Assembly (NCBI GenBank): GCA_963773845.1
Contig: CAVZCU010000012.1
Span: 1,550,001-1,614,000 of the forward strand
Source: SIAJ01 sp963773845
Lineage (GTDB): Bacteria; Planctomycetota; Planctomycetia; Gemmatales; Gemmataceae
Reading direction: 5' to 3'
Length of the DNA: 64,000 bases
Numbering within the stretch: the first letter of the stretch is position 1; the number at the start of each line of letters is the position of its first letter. The notes under the pieces were generated by a model, which ran no database searches, had not been told where the DNA came from, and saw nothing but the letters and a program-made list of their open reading frames with translations. Below are positions 48,036 through 58,572 of this stretch, piece by piece. Made by a program: the position numbers and the translations under genes.

Positions 48036-49163
48036 TTCGGTCCTCCCCCTTCAGTCGATTTCGCGGCGGGCGGCGGCTGCGTGGGCGCACCGATGGGCGG
48101 CGGCGCCTCTTCGGTCCGCACCGGCATCATCCCCTTCTTGAGCGACTTGAGGTAAGCAATGACCTTGATCAGGTCGTTTCGCTTACCTTGTCCTTGCCGA
48201 AGGCCGGCATGATCGGCTCCCAGCCCTCGCGAATATCGCGCGCGGCTGGCGGATTGACTTCCGCATGTAGTTCTCATCGGCGATGACGGCGCCGCCTCCC
48301 TTGAGGGGCCGACGATTCATGTACATGTCCTCCAGAATCGGCGCCCTCGCCTTGGCTGGGTCGTGGCACTGAATGCAGTTCAGCTTCTGGAAGAGCAGCC
48401 GGCCCTGGTGGGCAAGCGAGCCATCGACCGCGTTCTTTCCGGGACCGGTCGTCGTCGTGCCCTCGAGCCAACTTGCGTAATCCTGGGCCGAGACGACTTT
48501 GACCTTGCCCACCATGAGCGAATGGTTCGTCCCGCAATACTGGTCGCAGAACACATCGAACGTGCCGATCTTGGTCGGCTTGTACCAGATCGAGCGATAC
48601 TGGCCGGGCACCGCGTCGATCTTCTGCCGGAAAGCGGGAATGCCGAAATCGTGAATCACGTCTTCCGACGTAATGATGATTTTCACCGGCTTATCGATCG
48701 GCAGAACCATGATGCCTTCGAAGTACCCTTCGCCGCCGACGTCCTTGCTGTATTCGAGACTGTTCTGACCGAGGATCACACGCTGGCCTTCGGGATATTG
48801 AATCTTCCACATCCACTGCTTGCCAACAACGTAGATTTCCGGAGCATCGGCCGGCGGGTGAAGCGCCATGTTGTAAACGTAGGCGCCGTACACGAAAAAC
48901 GAAAGAAACAACAAGAGCGGAGTCAACGTCCACGCGAGTTCCAGTTTGTGCGAACCGAGGATCCGCGGTGTCGGCGCTGGCCCGAGCGCATTCGGTTCCC
49001 GCCGGCGATAGGCGATGCAGAAGACAAGGATAGCGAGGTAAACGCCGAGTCCCGTCACACCGGTCGTGATCGTAACGTACCAAATCACGCGATCAACGTG
49101 ATAGGACATCTCGCTGGCTTGTTCGGGAATGATCGTCTGTTGCAAAATCATGGTTCGATCCAT
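48032..49163 (-). CDS. coxB: Cytochrome c oxidase subunit II with fused cytochrome c, two frameshifts
   Basis: The electron-entry subunit of a caa3-type oxidase. Two N-terminal helices (VIWYVTITTGVTGLGVYLA, LELAWTLTPLLLFLSFFVYG) lead to the CuA domain with GKQWMWKIQYPEG and the metal motif CDQYCGTNHSLM. A C-terminal cytochrome domain follows with CIQCH in LNCIQCHDPAKARAP. The frame changes near 48240 (one G missing from GG) and 48178 (one A missing from AAAA), and the tail then reads DLIKVIAYLKSLKKG. The total length agrees with two one-base losses. The start at 49163 (MDRTMILQQTIIP) is the most likely; MILQQ at 49151 is possible. The fused heme makes an external cytochrome c optional. Confidence 0.92.
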
Positions 49164-49207
49164 TTCGAGCCCGCCGGGCCGGGGCTCGACGCTGGCCTTG
49201 CTAATGC

Positions 49208-50306
49208 CTATTCCACGCCCGCATTCGCAACCGGTGACACGGTTTCCTGCCGTTTTTTCGCCGATTTCCAGATCCATCGACTGATCAAAAACAGAACTAA
49301 TGCCACTGGCACAATGGCTGACTTCAATGCCCACTTCGGAATCGAATCAACCGAGAATGAGGTGAACATGATGATCGGCAGCAAGGCCACATAAGTCAGA
49401 ATTCCGGCCACCAGCAGACGGGCGCCAGGCAAATTCCAGCTCAGGCGTGCGTACAGGCCGGCAATCAATAAAAGCGTCAATAGGCCGCCGGCTCGAACGA
49501 TCCACATCACGCTGAACGAGTATTTCCCGGTGTGTGGGTTGTACCGGTAACAGGTCAGAAACACCCGATCGGAAAAGCTGCCCGTCTTGCCTTCCCCGGC
49601 CTCGACTAGCGATAGCCGTAACGTCCGCGTCGCATCCGGTAGCTCTTGGCCGTCCGCCCCAGTGTCCGTGAATTGGATGCCGGGAAAATAGCGGGAGATT
49701 ATCCCCTCGGGCGTGACGACGATGATGCCGCTCGGGTGGTTGTACTCCTTGATCGTCGGATCATAGACGTAATGGAAGCCGACCGCCGCAGTAAGCTTGT
49801 CGATGTTCTCTTGGTGTCCCGTCAGGAATTTCCAACCCCAATCCGCTTCCTTGCGTCCATATTCCGTCACGAAATAGTACTTTTTCGAGAGCCAGACCCG
49901 GTTGTTCCTTCGGATCGAAGGAAACGCAAACGATGTTGAAATCCGTGCCGCAGGTCAGCTTCATTTTGCGGATCGCATCGAGCATGCCCATGAACACCTG
50001 CCCGCACAACATGGGACACCGATAGTAGGCCATGACCAAAATGGTCGGCCTGCCATTCATGCACTGGGCAAGAGTGACTTCGTTTCCCTTCTCGTCGGTG
50101 AAAGTCAAATCGAGCGGCACCTTCTCGCCTAGCCGCTGATCGAACCGGACTGCGGCATTTGACGCGTCCGGATCGCTCTGACCCGGAGTGAGCCCATCCC
50201 CGGCGCGAACGGACGAAATGGCCGCCAGCGCCAGCACGCAAGCAATGAATCTCGTCGGGCGGCAAATCGCGTTCAACACAATCCCATTCCTCTCGGGCAC
50301 TATCAT
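49208..50306 (-). CDS. Sco-type copper chaperone with C-terminal membrane helices, one frameshift
   Basis: A Sco1/SenC-like thioredoxin-fold protein that delivers copper to the CuA site of the oxidase. A signal peptide (CRPTRFIACVLALAAISSVRA) precedes the domain. The metal-binding pair is CPMLC in VMAYYRCPMLCGQVF, and the later conserved His is in YVYDPTIKEYNHPSGI. After the Sco domain two or more membrane helices follow (SVMWIVRAGGLLTLLLIAG, LLVAGILTYVALLPIIMF), an extension often seen in planctomycetes. The frame changes near 49890 in an A-run (GAAAAAGTAC); one extra or two missing A restore LEKKYYFVTEYGR. It lies between coxB and the anchored hypothetical gene. Confidence 0.88.
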
Positions 50307-50318
50307 CCACGAGCGAAA

Positions 50319-51023
50319 TCACTTTTTCTTCGGTTCGCCGTCTTTGCCATCGGGCTGTTTCTTCGCGGGTCCCTTCTTCGGCGCCGCCGCCTTGGGCGCT
50401 TCCACCAGGCGGCCAGTGCCGCCGTTGGAATCTTTCGGCCGATCCCATGCGGGCTCAACCGCCAGCGGCCTGGCGCCATCGCGAACCGGCAAAAGGTTGC
50501 GATTGATCAGTTCCGCCATCGCCCGATCAATCGGAATGTGCTCGGTGCCATTCGGGCCATCACCTCCGGACGTGAGGACCTTTTGATTTTCCGGGCGCAA
50601 ATCATCGGCATGAAAACGAGGCGGGTTGCGTTCTTTGAGCGGTTGGGTGGTCGTGATCTCGGGGGTCAATTTCAAATCGCTCTCTTGACCGGGCTCCGAC
50701 GTCTTGCGTTGTTCCATTCCCTCCAGGCGCGGCTGTTGGATCGGGGCATTGGGATCGGACGACGACATTCGAGCAAGGCGCTCGTTGAGCGGTTGTTCGT
50801 TTTGCGCCGCAGCCTCCGGGTAATCCGGCGGCTCGTATTGAATCCGCGGATCGAAGATGTTTGCGAATAGCAACCCGGTAACCACGAACGCAATCACACC
50901 GGTGATCAGCACCGCGATTGGCACGGCGAGGATGGTCTTCACTGAAAATGTGTCAGGCTCGTAGCCCAACTCGTGAGTCGGGCCGGCCATGCGGAATTCG
51001 CCATGAGCGCCGGCGGGCTCCAT
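50319..51023 (-). CDS. Single-helix hypothetical protein in the oxidase operon
   Basis: A protein of about 234 residues with one membrane helix (ILAVPIAVLITGVIAFVVTG) after a short N-terminus (GPTHELGYEPDTFSVKT). The rest is charged, Pro-rich and low in order, with EPPDYPEAAAQNEQPLNE, LRPENQKVLTSGGDGPNGTE and a Lys/Pro tail (KKGPAKKQPDGKDGEPKKK). No heme or metal site is seen. It sits between actF and sco, where small anchored assembly factors are common in planctomycetes. The start at 51023 (MEPAGAHGEFRM) is uncertain; MAGPTHELGY at 50990 is also possible. Confidence 0.6.
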   Translation of the reverse strand: MEPAGAHGEFRMAGPTHELGYEPDTFSVKTILAVPIAVLITGVIAFVVTGLLFANIFDPRIQYEPPDYPEAAAQNEQPLNERLARMSSSDPNAPIQQPRLEGMEQRKTSEPGQESDLKLTPEITTTQPLKERNPPRFHADDLRPENQKVLTSGGDGPNGTEHIPIDRAMAELINRNLLPVRDGARPLAVEPAWDRPKDSNGGTGRLVEAPKAAAPKKGPAKKQPDGKDGEPKKK

Positions 51024-51061
51024 ATGGATGAGCGGGTTCGGGCCCGAACCGTGCGAGCGTG

Positions 51062-52443
51062 CTAGTGGCCATGATGATACGCCTCCAGCAAATAGATCTC
51101 CCGCGTCGGCAGGAGCGGGTGTTTCTTCAATTGACCGAGAAACACAAACGTCCAAATGCCGCCGATCGCCAACCCAGGCCGCCGCATCCATGAGCAGGTA
51201 AAACTTCGGCGCGTTGGCATGCGACATCGACGGGTGCGATCCACCACATGACATCGAACGCGATCACCAGGACGAGCATGATCGCGATGTTTCGCAATAC
51301 GACCGGGTTCGATTTGACCCGGCGGAACAAGAGCAGCAGGAACGGAATCGGGAAGTGGAAGAGCACGGCCAGTGCCGCGTACCAACCCCATCCACCGCGC
51401 GTGCGCTTGAGGTAATAGGGGATCTCTTCCGGCAAATTGCCGATCCAGATCAGCATATACTGCGAGAAATTGAAATACGTCCACGCCAGCGTAAATGCCA
51501 GAAGCAGGCTGCCGACAGTGGATCTGCTCGGTCGCCGGGAACAGATGGGCAAATCGCGGATCGCCCTTTCTTCTTCAGGTAAAGCAGCGTGATCATCCGA
51601 TCGAATAGGCCACGCACCGCCGAGTTGTCGAAGACGATCACCGGGAACATGCTGGAACTGAATGTCTCGTCCAGCGACATGATCCAGTCGGTGGCCAGGA
51701 AGGTCAGCGTGATCGCGAAGACAAACAACCCGATTGCCGCGACCGCCTTCTGCTTGCGTCGAGCCGCCGCCGCGACTTCAAGGTTCTCCGCGTACTCGGC
51801 GGTCATCGCATTACTGCAACATCCACATGCTCAACAGTCCAAACGCGATGAAGTACACAATTCCTCGCGGCACGGCGCCGAGCGGAAATAAGCCGGAAGA
51901 AACCAACGGCCCCAACCACTCTTTCTTCTTCTCATCCTCGTCGACTTGCAAGTACGGCTTGACGTTGTTGAACTTCGGTTCGCCTTTTTTCTCGGCCGCC
52001 GCCTGGTGCGCTCCTCGGCCTTCGTTTCCGGCCGAGCCCACCAGTAGATCGACTTCTCGCCCATGAACATGTTGGCAGCCAAAAGAATGAAGCAGGGCAC
52101 GCTGACCAGGAACATGGTGCGGACATTGGCCTCGAACGGCCGGCGAAGCAGAATACCCCAGCGTCCGCCCGTCACATATTGAACGCAGAGGAAGAATACG
52201 CTGCCCAAACCGATCAGCATCCAGAAAATGAAGCCCGTTGTGAACGATAGGAACGCTTGTCGGGCCGGGCTCGCCGCGATGCCGTTCGGCGCCGCTCCGA
52301 TATAGATGAGGACCAGGACCAGAAACGCAATGATTCCGCCCACCCCGATCAGCGCCGCGAGCTTCTGCGGTCCGGCAAGGAGCGAGTGGCGATACTCGGG
52401 GGTGTCCGGCACGGCGGGCGTGTGGTTCGCTGCGTCGCGTCAT
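51062..52443 (-). CDS. actF: Alternative complex III subunit ActF, about seven frameshifts
   Basis: ActF is an NrfD-like membrane subunit of alternative complex III. The gene runs from a probable ATG at 52443 (overlapping the actE stop as ATGA) to 51062. Landmarks across frames are YRHSLLAGPQKLAALIGVGG, IFWMLIGLGSVFFLCVQYV, MFLVSVPCFILLAANMFMG, LTFLATDWIMSLDETFSS, LLLAFTLAWTYFNFSQYMLI, GNLPEEIPYYLKRTRGGWGW and a C-terminal IWTFVFLGQLKKHPLLP. Frames change near 52433, 52010, 51815, 51560, 51525, 51215 and 51165, and the changes sum to the observed length. Seven breaks in 1.4 kb is the highest density in the window. The membrane part is otherwise well conserved. Confidence 0.85.
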
Positions 52444-53201
52444 TTCTTGCCCCCCAGCGCACGCTCGACCTCAGTCTTGTTCAGACTCAATTGCAGGGCC
52501 CTCACATAGGCGACGATCCGCCAGCGATCGGGGATCGGAATCTGCGCCGCGTACTCGGGCATGCCGCCGAAGCCGCGCGTAATCACCTCAAAGATGTAAC
52601 CCGACGGGCACTTCTCGGATCGGTAGACGATAGTAGTTGTTGGTCGCCGGATCCTTGTAGAACGCGAAGCCGCGCGACATGCCAAGCGGAATCCGAACCG
52701 GGTTCTTCTCGGAACTCTCGTTCACGGAAGGCCGCTTCCTTCCGCGTCGACCGGGTGCGTGTGGAACGGACGTCGGCTCCAGAAAGCCGCGTTCCACAAT
52801 CTTGCCACGACCATTCCCCGCCGGTCCGTGGCAGGGCACGCAATAGATCTGGAAGCGCTCCTGGCCGCGTTTCAAGTCGGCTTCGGTCATCTTGAACGGG
52901 AAGTCGCTGACGAAGTTGCTCGTCTTGTTCGGAATGCCCGGCCCGGTTTTGATTTCCTTGGGCGTGCCGTCGTCATTCAGGATCTGCACGGACTGAGGTT
53001 GCTTACCCTGAGCCGTGAGCCCCGAGGCCAGCGGGTCGTCGTCGAGTATCTGGCCGCGATGGACGACACCCTCCTCGAGCGGCCGCGAAGATCGGTGGTC
53101 CTCGTAGAAGTCCGTCTCCATGAGGGGCCGATACGACGGCGGCGAAGCCATTCGCTGTTGGCAAGCGGTAAAGGTCAACGACGCGCGGCGACCAGCGCCA
53201 T
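52440..53201 (-). CDS. actE: Alternative complex III subunit ActE, two frameshifts
   Basis: ActE is a monoheme cytochrome c subunit, here with a probable lipoprotein start at 53201 (MALVAA, then LTFTAC). The heme site is CVPCH in YCVPCHGPAGNGRG. A C-terminal conserved part reads IFEVITRGFGGMPEYAAQIP and ADRW-type sequence DRWRIVAYVRALQLSLN. The frame changes near 53185 (a G missing) and 52610 (an extra G), cancelling each other. Between GFLEPTS and FEVITRG the protein carries about 50 residues (NESSEKNPVRIPLGMSRGFA, YKDPATNNYYRLPIRE) where common ActE sequences have about 20, so it may have a lineage-specific insertion. It lies between actD and actF with ATGA coupling to the latter. Confidence 0.85.
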
Positions 53202-53237
53202 CGTGCGAACGACCTTCGGGTTGAGGTCGAACGCGTC

Positions 53238-53805
53238 TCACTCTTGCACCTCCGTGACGGATAGCGGCTGCAAGCCGAGCAGGAATTCGCGGGTCGCCGC
53301 GAGTTCGAACTTCGGATCGCCTGCTTCAATTGCGAGGACGAACCGATCGCGCACGACCCGAGCAAACACCGGCGAGTTGAACAGCGGATGATGCGGCCTC
53401 GGCAGTCCGCAGATCGCCAACAGGCCGAACAAGCCACTCAAAGCACACGCGAGGATTCCGCCCTCGAACGTGATCGGGATGAACGACGGCCAGCCCCGTA
53501 GCCACTGGAACACATCCTGCACCGCCCGGCCGCCGATGTTGAAGAAGTAATCCATGTCGTTGTCGTACCACTGCATGCAAAATGCGGCGGCGGCGCCGAT
53601 GAATCCCGCCGCAAAACATCACGGTCGACATTTCGGAGTAGCGGAAACCCAGCGCGTCCGCCACTTCGGCGACGCCGTAGGGCGTGTAGCCGTCCATCTT
53701 CGTGTACCCGGCCTCTTTCGCCCGCTTGATGGCGGCGACCAGGGCGTCCGGATTGTCGTACTCGGCCAGCAGGCCGTAAAGCTTCGGCGTTTCGGCTGGA
53801 CTCAC
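53238..53805 (-). CDS. actD: Alternative complex III subunit ActD (DUF3341), one frameshift
   Basis: ActD is a small two-helix membrane subunit (DUF3341) of about 189 residues. The N-terminus reads KLYGLLAEYDNPDALVAAIK, with AKEAGYTKMDGYTPYGVAEV, the family signature. The membrane part shows GGFIGAAAAFCMQWYDND, IGGRAVQDVFQWLRGWPSFI and ITFEGGILACALSGLFGLL. The frame changes near 53605, with one extra G. The GTG start at 53805 overlaps the actC stop as GTGA, which fixes the start. The stop is 37 bases before actE. Confidence 0.9.
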
Positions 53806-55239
53806 GGCGGGCCCTCCGCAATGGCGTGACCATCGCGTCCGCCCTTGCTCTTGGGCAAGAGTTCACGCATTTCCGTCATGCTGATCATTGGCACATACCG
53901 GACGAACAGCATGAAGAACGTAAAGAACAATCCCATCGTGCCGACGAACGTCGCCCAGTCCCAGACCGTCGGAGCGTATACCGGCCCCACATGCTCGGCG
54001 AGTATTCGCGGGTGAGCGTGATGACGATCACATAGCGTTCGAACCACATGCCAATCAGGGCGACGACCGACACCAGGAACAGGATCGAGCGGGTTCAACC
54101 GCCACTTCTTCACCCACAGGATCTGCGGCATGACGAAGTTGCAGAAGATCAGGCACCAATACGACCAGCCATAGGGCCCGAACATGCGCTGCTTCGTCGT
54201 GCCCCACTCGTATTCGCTGTGGCTGTACCACGACATCCACAGTTCGCTGAAGTAGCCGTAACAGACCATCATGCCCGGTCGCGAGCATGATCTTGGCGCA
54301 ACAGTCGATGTGCCAGTCGGTGATGAAATCTTCCAGGTGATACCATTTCCGTAGCGGGATCGCCAGCACCAGCACCATCGCGAAGCCGGAGAAAATCGCC
54401 CCGATGACGAAGAACGGCGGGAAGATCGTCGCGTGCCACAACGGCACGATCGCCACTGCGAAGTCGAACGACACGACCGAGTGAACGCTGAACACTAGCG
54501 GCGTCGAAATGCCCGCCAGGATCAGATAGACCTTTTCGTATCGCCGCCAGTGGTAAGCGCTGCCCCGCCAGCCCATCGATAACATGCCGTAGATCCACTT
54601 CTGAATCTTCGTCGGCGACGTCTCACGCAGTACCGCGAAGTCAGGGATCAGGCCGACGTACCAGAACACGACAGAAACAGTGAAGTACGTCGACACCGCG
54701 AACACGTCCCACGCCAGCGGGCTGCGGAACTGTGGCCACATGCCGAAGTTGTTCGGAAATGGGAACAGCCAATAAAAGAGCCACGGCCGGCCCATGTGCA
54801 AGAGCGGAAACACGCCGGCGCACATGACCGCGAAGATCGTCATCGCTTCGGCGAAGCGATTGATGCTCGTTCGCCAGCGCTGATGCAAGATGAGCAAGAA
54901 TCGCGGAGATCAACGTGCCGGCGTGGCCGATGCCGATCCACCAGACGAAGTTGATGATCGCGTAGCCCCAGGCGCTGGGAATGTTGATGCCCCAGATGCC
55001 GACGCCCATGACCAGCAGAGTAAGTGACCGCGACGCCGAAGAACCCCAGCATGAGGAACCCGCACGCGAACATCATGTACCATTCGCGCGGGTGCGGCCT
55101 GAACGCAGGTGGCGATGTCGCCGATCTCGTCGACCACGGAATTCATGGTCTGCCGCTCGCCGATCGGTGGCGGCAGCGGCTCCACGTGGGGGATGCCGCC
55201 AGGTGGTGATCCGGGATGTTCGAGAACGCCAGTTGCCAT
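53802..55239 (-). CDS. actC: Alternative complex III subunit ActC, six frameshifts
   Basis: ActC is the large NrfD-like quinol-binding membrane subunit with about ten helices. It starts at ATG 55239 (MATGVLEHPGSPPGGI). Landmarks across frames are WYMMFACGFLMLGFFGVAV, GVGIWGINIPSAWGYAIINF, VWWIGIGHAGTLISAIL, RWRTSINRFAEAMTIFAVM, SPTKIQKWIYGMLSMGWRGS, FAVAIVPLWHATIFPPFFVI, DFITDWHIDCCAKIMLATG and VYAPTVWDWATFVGTMGLF. The C-terminus has the usual MISMTEMRELLPK. Frames change near 55105, 55025, 54880, 54275, 54090 and 53990, and together they give the observed length. Most are one extra base; the last is a CC for CCC. The spacer before it holds two hairpins. Confidence 0.9.
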
Positions 55240-55266
55240 TCGGTTACCTCGTCTACATCCTCGTGA

Positions 55267-55316
55267 GATGGATTTGCAACCCATCCGGAAGACAGGACGG
55301 ATTGCACAATCCGTCC
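55267..55316. repeat. Two tandem palindromes in the actB-actC spacer
   Basis: GGACGGATT-GCAC-AATCCGTCC (55295-55316) is a perfect 9-bp stem. Beside it, 55267-55285 forms GATGGGTT-GCA-AATCCATC on the coding strand, with one G-T wobble. The two hairpins share the GGAYGGRTTGC core and look like copies of one element. They lie in the 91-base spacer before actC. Confidence 0.7.
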
Positions 55317-55330
55317 CACGATCCAAGCCC

Positions 55331-58300
55331 TTACGTCCTCACCAACTCGGGGTTCGTATTCCGCACAGCAGCCAGGTAGCTCGTCCGCGGCATCGTGTTC
55401 AGTTCGGCCAACAGACCGTAGTTCGTCGGCTGCTTCTTCCAGACATTCACGCGGCTCTTGGCATCGGACAGGTCGCCAAAGACGATGGCTTCCGACGGGG
55501 CAGGCCTGCTGGCACGCGGTCAGAATTTCGCCGTCCAGCACTCGTCGGCCCTGGCGTTCGGCCTCGATTTCCGCCGCCCGAATCCGCTGCACGCAGTAGG
55601 TGCATTTCTCCATCACGCCGCGTTCGCGGACGGTCACTTCCGGATTGCGCATCAACTTGTACGTGTCCGTCTTCCAGTCGGCGAAGGTCAGGAAGTTAAA
55701 CCGGCGGACCTTATAGGGGCAGTTGTTCGAGCAGTACCGCGTGCCGACGCAGCGGTTGTAAACCATGTCGTTGAGACCATCAAAGCTGTGGATGGTTGCC
55801 GCCACGGGGCAGACGACTTCGCATGGCGCCTTTTCGCATTGCTGGCACGGCACCGGTTGGAAGTGCGTCGACAAATTCGCAGCGTCGTCCGGCTCGCCCT
55901 CGTAGTATCGATCCACGCGAATCCAGTGCATCTCGCGACCGCGGGTCACTTCCTTCTTGCCGACCATCGGGATGTTGTTTTCCGCAACGCACGCGGCCAC
56001 ACACGAGTAGCAGCCGACGCACTTACTCAAATCGATCGCCATCGCCCAGCGAGCAACCTTTTCGTCCTTGTTCGTTTCCGGATACAAACTGAGCGGCACC
56101 ATTCGCGGATCAGATTCGTGCTGCTTCTCTTCCTTCAAATCCGCTCGGTCACCGTGGTGGGGAACCTGCTCGTCAATTTCTTCCCATTCCGGCGCGGCGA
56201 CTTTGGGCACTTTGGCGAATACGGGAACCGACTTATCTTTCTTGTGTTCCGCGAGGTTCTGCTCGTACTCATCACGCGTTGCCTGGCGAGCCGGGCGGCG
56301 GCCCTGCATTCGGAAGTGCCCTTGGGTGCAGGCAAGAATGTATTCGTCGCCGGTGCCTTTGAGATCGCCTCCAGAGGCTATCCACGGGGTCGCCGTGGTC
56401 CGAGCTGGATAGAAATTGAATCCCGTTTTCGCGCCGACCTTGCCACCCCGTTCGCGGCCATATCCGAGATAGACAGTGATCGAATCATCCGTATGGCCGG
56501 GCTGAACCCACACAGCGGCTCGCACCTTTTGGCCATTAACCGTCAATTCAGCCATCTGGGCGACCATGCGACCGTGTTCGCCACCACCGGTCGATTCATT
56601 CTTCGTCTCCAGCCCTTTCGCCTTGGCCATGGCCGGACCGATGATGATGGCATTGTCCCAGGTCAGCTTGGTGATCGGCTTGGGCTGTTCCTGCAACCAG
56701 GAGTTGTTGGCGAATCGGCCATCGACAATATTGGGGTCGGGCCGGAAATTAACTTCCGTTCCCGCCGCCGGCGCTTTGTATGCGGGAATGTTCGCCGTGT
56801 TCGGTTTCTTGTCGACGTGTTGGCGGGCGGTATTCGGGATCACGCCATCGCGGAGCGCGGTCTGCCAACTGGCGTCGAAGTCACCCTTGCTGCCACCGTT
56901 CGCCGGCCAATTCTTCCGCCAGTAACTCTTGACGATTTCACGCGGATGGAGTTCAGCGGTCTCGGGGAGCAAGGCCGACAACACCTGGATCGCCGCCTTC
57001 CCGTCGTACAAGGGAGCAATCAGTGGCTGGAAGATACAGGCCGTGCCGTCGTAGGCGCGGCCATCGCCCCAGGTCTCGAGATAGTGAGCTTCATTGATAT
57101 GCCAGTCGCAATGGACGGCCGTCTCGTCGACGTGTGAGCCCAAGTGAATCTTGAGGCCGACCTTGGCTCAGCGCCGACTTGAAGTCGATATCGGCGGGCG
57201 ACGTGTAGACCGGATTGACGCTGAGGATCAACATTGCTTCGACCGACCCAGCGTTCATCTCACCGACCATTGTCTTGAATTCTTCGATCTGATTGCTCGG
57301 CTTGACTTCGACGGGCGCGGTGTTGATCACCGTCGTGCCCATGTTGCCGAGGGCGGCATTGATTGCATGGACAATTGCGTGCACCGCCGGCGGCTGGTGT
57401 TCGCCGGCGAGGACAATGCTCTTACCCTTGAACGCCTGAAGATCCTTGGCAATTGCCGCGATCCATTTGACCGAGCCGGTCGGCGGCTGAACTTCGCCGG
57501 CATTGACACCCAGTTCGCGGGCCAAAGCACGAGCGAACGCCTCGATATCCGTCGATCGCATCGGCAAACGATGGTCGGCGACGGCACCGGTCGATGTCAG
57601 CATCGACTCAACGACATACAGCCGATTTAACTCATCGGCCTTCGGCACTGTTTCGCCTTCGCGCAGATGGGTCACTCGCAGCCGGCTGAAGTCGCGGGCA
57701 TATCGAACGGCATTGGCGCCCGTGACGAGGAAATCCGAATCAAGCGATACAACGCGCAACGCCTTCGAGAAGTCATAAATCGTGTTGACGTATTCGCCAT
57801 AGGCCAGCCGTGCTCCCTCGCGAACACTGTCGGCATTCGTCGGCTCGTATTGCACCCATTTCACGGCCGGATAGGTCTTGACGACCTCATCGATCACGGC
57901 GCCGAGCGTCGGCGAGCCGACCGTTTCGCTCAGGATGTAAATCGTTTTGCCCTTCTCCTTCAATTGCTCCATCGACGTCCGGAGTTCCGATATGGCCAAA
58001 TCCCAACTTACCGGCGTTCCCTTTTTCGCGACGAATCGCGATCGATCCGGGTCATACAGATTGAGGAGCGACGCCTGGGCGATCGCGTCGATTCCGCCCA
58101 GGCTGCCGGGATGGGTGGGATTCCCTTCCAGCTTGATGGGCCGGCCTTCGCGGCTCTTGGCCAGAAGCCCGGTCGTAATCCCATGCTGCGTATAGCCGGT
58201 CGCGAAGAACAGCGGCTTGACCGAGGACCATGTCGTCCGGCTGATGGACGTACGGATAGATCTTCTCACGCGATGCGGGACGAGGCGACCAGCAACCCGC

Positions 58301-58483
58301 GCCCGCCAATGCGGCCGAAGCGCCGGCAATCGTCATAAACGTCCGGCGCGAGACGGGATCATTCCAGGCGGTGGCGTCCTCGGGGAACTCGCGGTGAAGC
58401 ATATCCTGGAATTCAGGCGTATTCGCCCATTCCTCGAGTCCGCTCCACAACTCGCGTTCGCCCAATTTGTCTGGCGCACTCAC
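55331..58483 (-). CDS. actB: Alternative complex III iron-sulfur subunit ActB, three frameshifts
   Basis: ActB is a fused molybdopterin-oxidoreductase-like and ferredoxin-like periplasmic subunit of about 1050 residues. It carries a Tat-type leader (SRRTFMTIAGASAALAGAGC) and starts at GTG 58483 (VSAPDKLGERELWSGLEE), six bases after GGAG. Landmarks include KPLFFATGYTQHGITTGLL, EGRPIKLEGNPTHPGSLGG, GSHVDETAVHCDWHINEAH, and the cluster motifs CVGCYSC, CQQCEKAPC, RYCSNNCPYKV and CTYCVQRI. No Mo-cofactor ligand is expected in ActB. Frames change near 58225, 57165 and 55497, the last as CCCC for CCC, and they sum to zero. The corrected C-terminus reads EAIVFGDLSDAKSRVN and ends at 55331. It accepts electrons from quinol and passes them to the cytochromes. 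Confidence 0.92.
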
Positions 58484-58569
58484 GTCGGATCTCCAGTCCT
58501 CAGTCGTTGGTCCCCAGTCCGAAGTCCCCGTCGCGGTGACTGGGAACTGCGGACCCGGGACTGCGGACT
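58484..58569 (-). repeat. Tandem heptamers filling the actA-actB spacer
   Basis: On the coding strand the spacer divides into heptamers: AGTCCGC, AGTCCCG, GGTCCGC, AGTTCCC, AGTCACC, GCGACGG, then two bases GG, then ACTTCGG, ACTGGGG, ACCAACG, ACTGAGG, ACTGGAG and ATCCGAC, followed at once by the actB GTG. The first block matches AGTCCSC and the second ACTGRGG, nearly its reverse complement. The actB ribosome binding site GGAG lies inside one unit. Confidence 0.85.
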
Positions 58570-58572
58570 TTT

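Noticed and set aside
55458..57137. Plus-strand open frame of 559 codons opposite actB
   Set aside because: It lies fully antisense to a conserved iron-sulfur subunit and has no recognisable domain, so it is a shadow frame.
46000..58300. Programmed ribosomal frameshifting as the cause of the many frame breaks
   Set aside because: No common slippery heptamer or downstream structure precedes the sites, both gain and loss directions occur, and up to seven sites fall in one gene, so unprogrammed indels are far more likely.
46000..58300. The whole oxidase operon as decayed pseudogenes
   Set aside because: All catalytic and heme or copper sites are intact between the breaks and stop-generating substitutions are absent, which does not fit relaxed selection.
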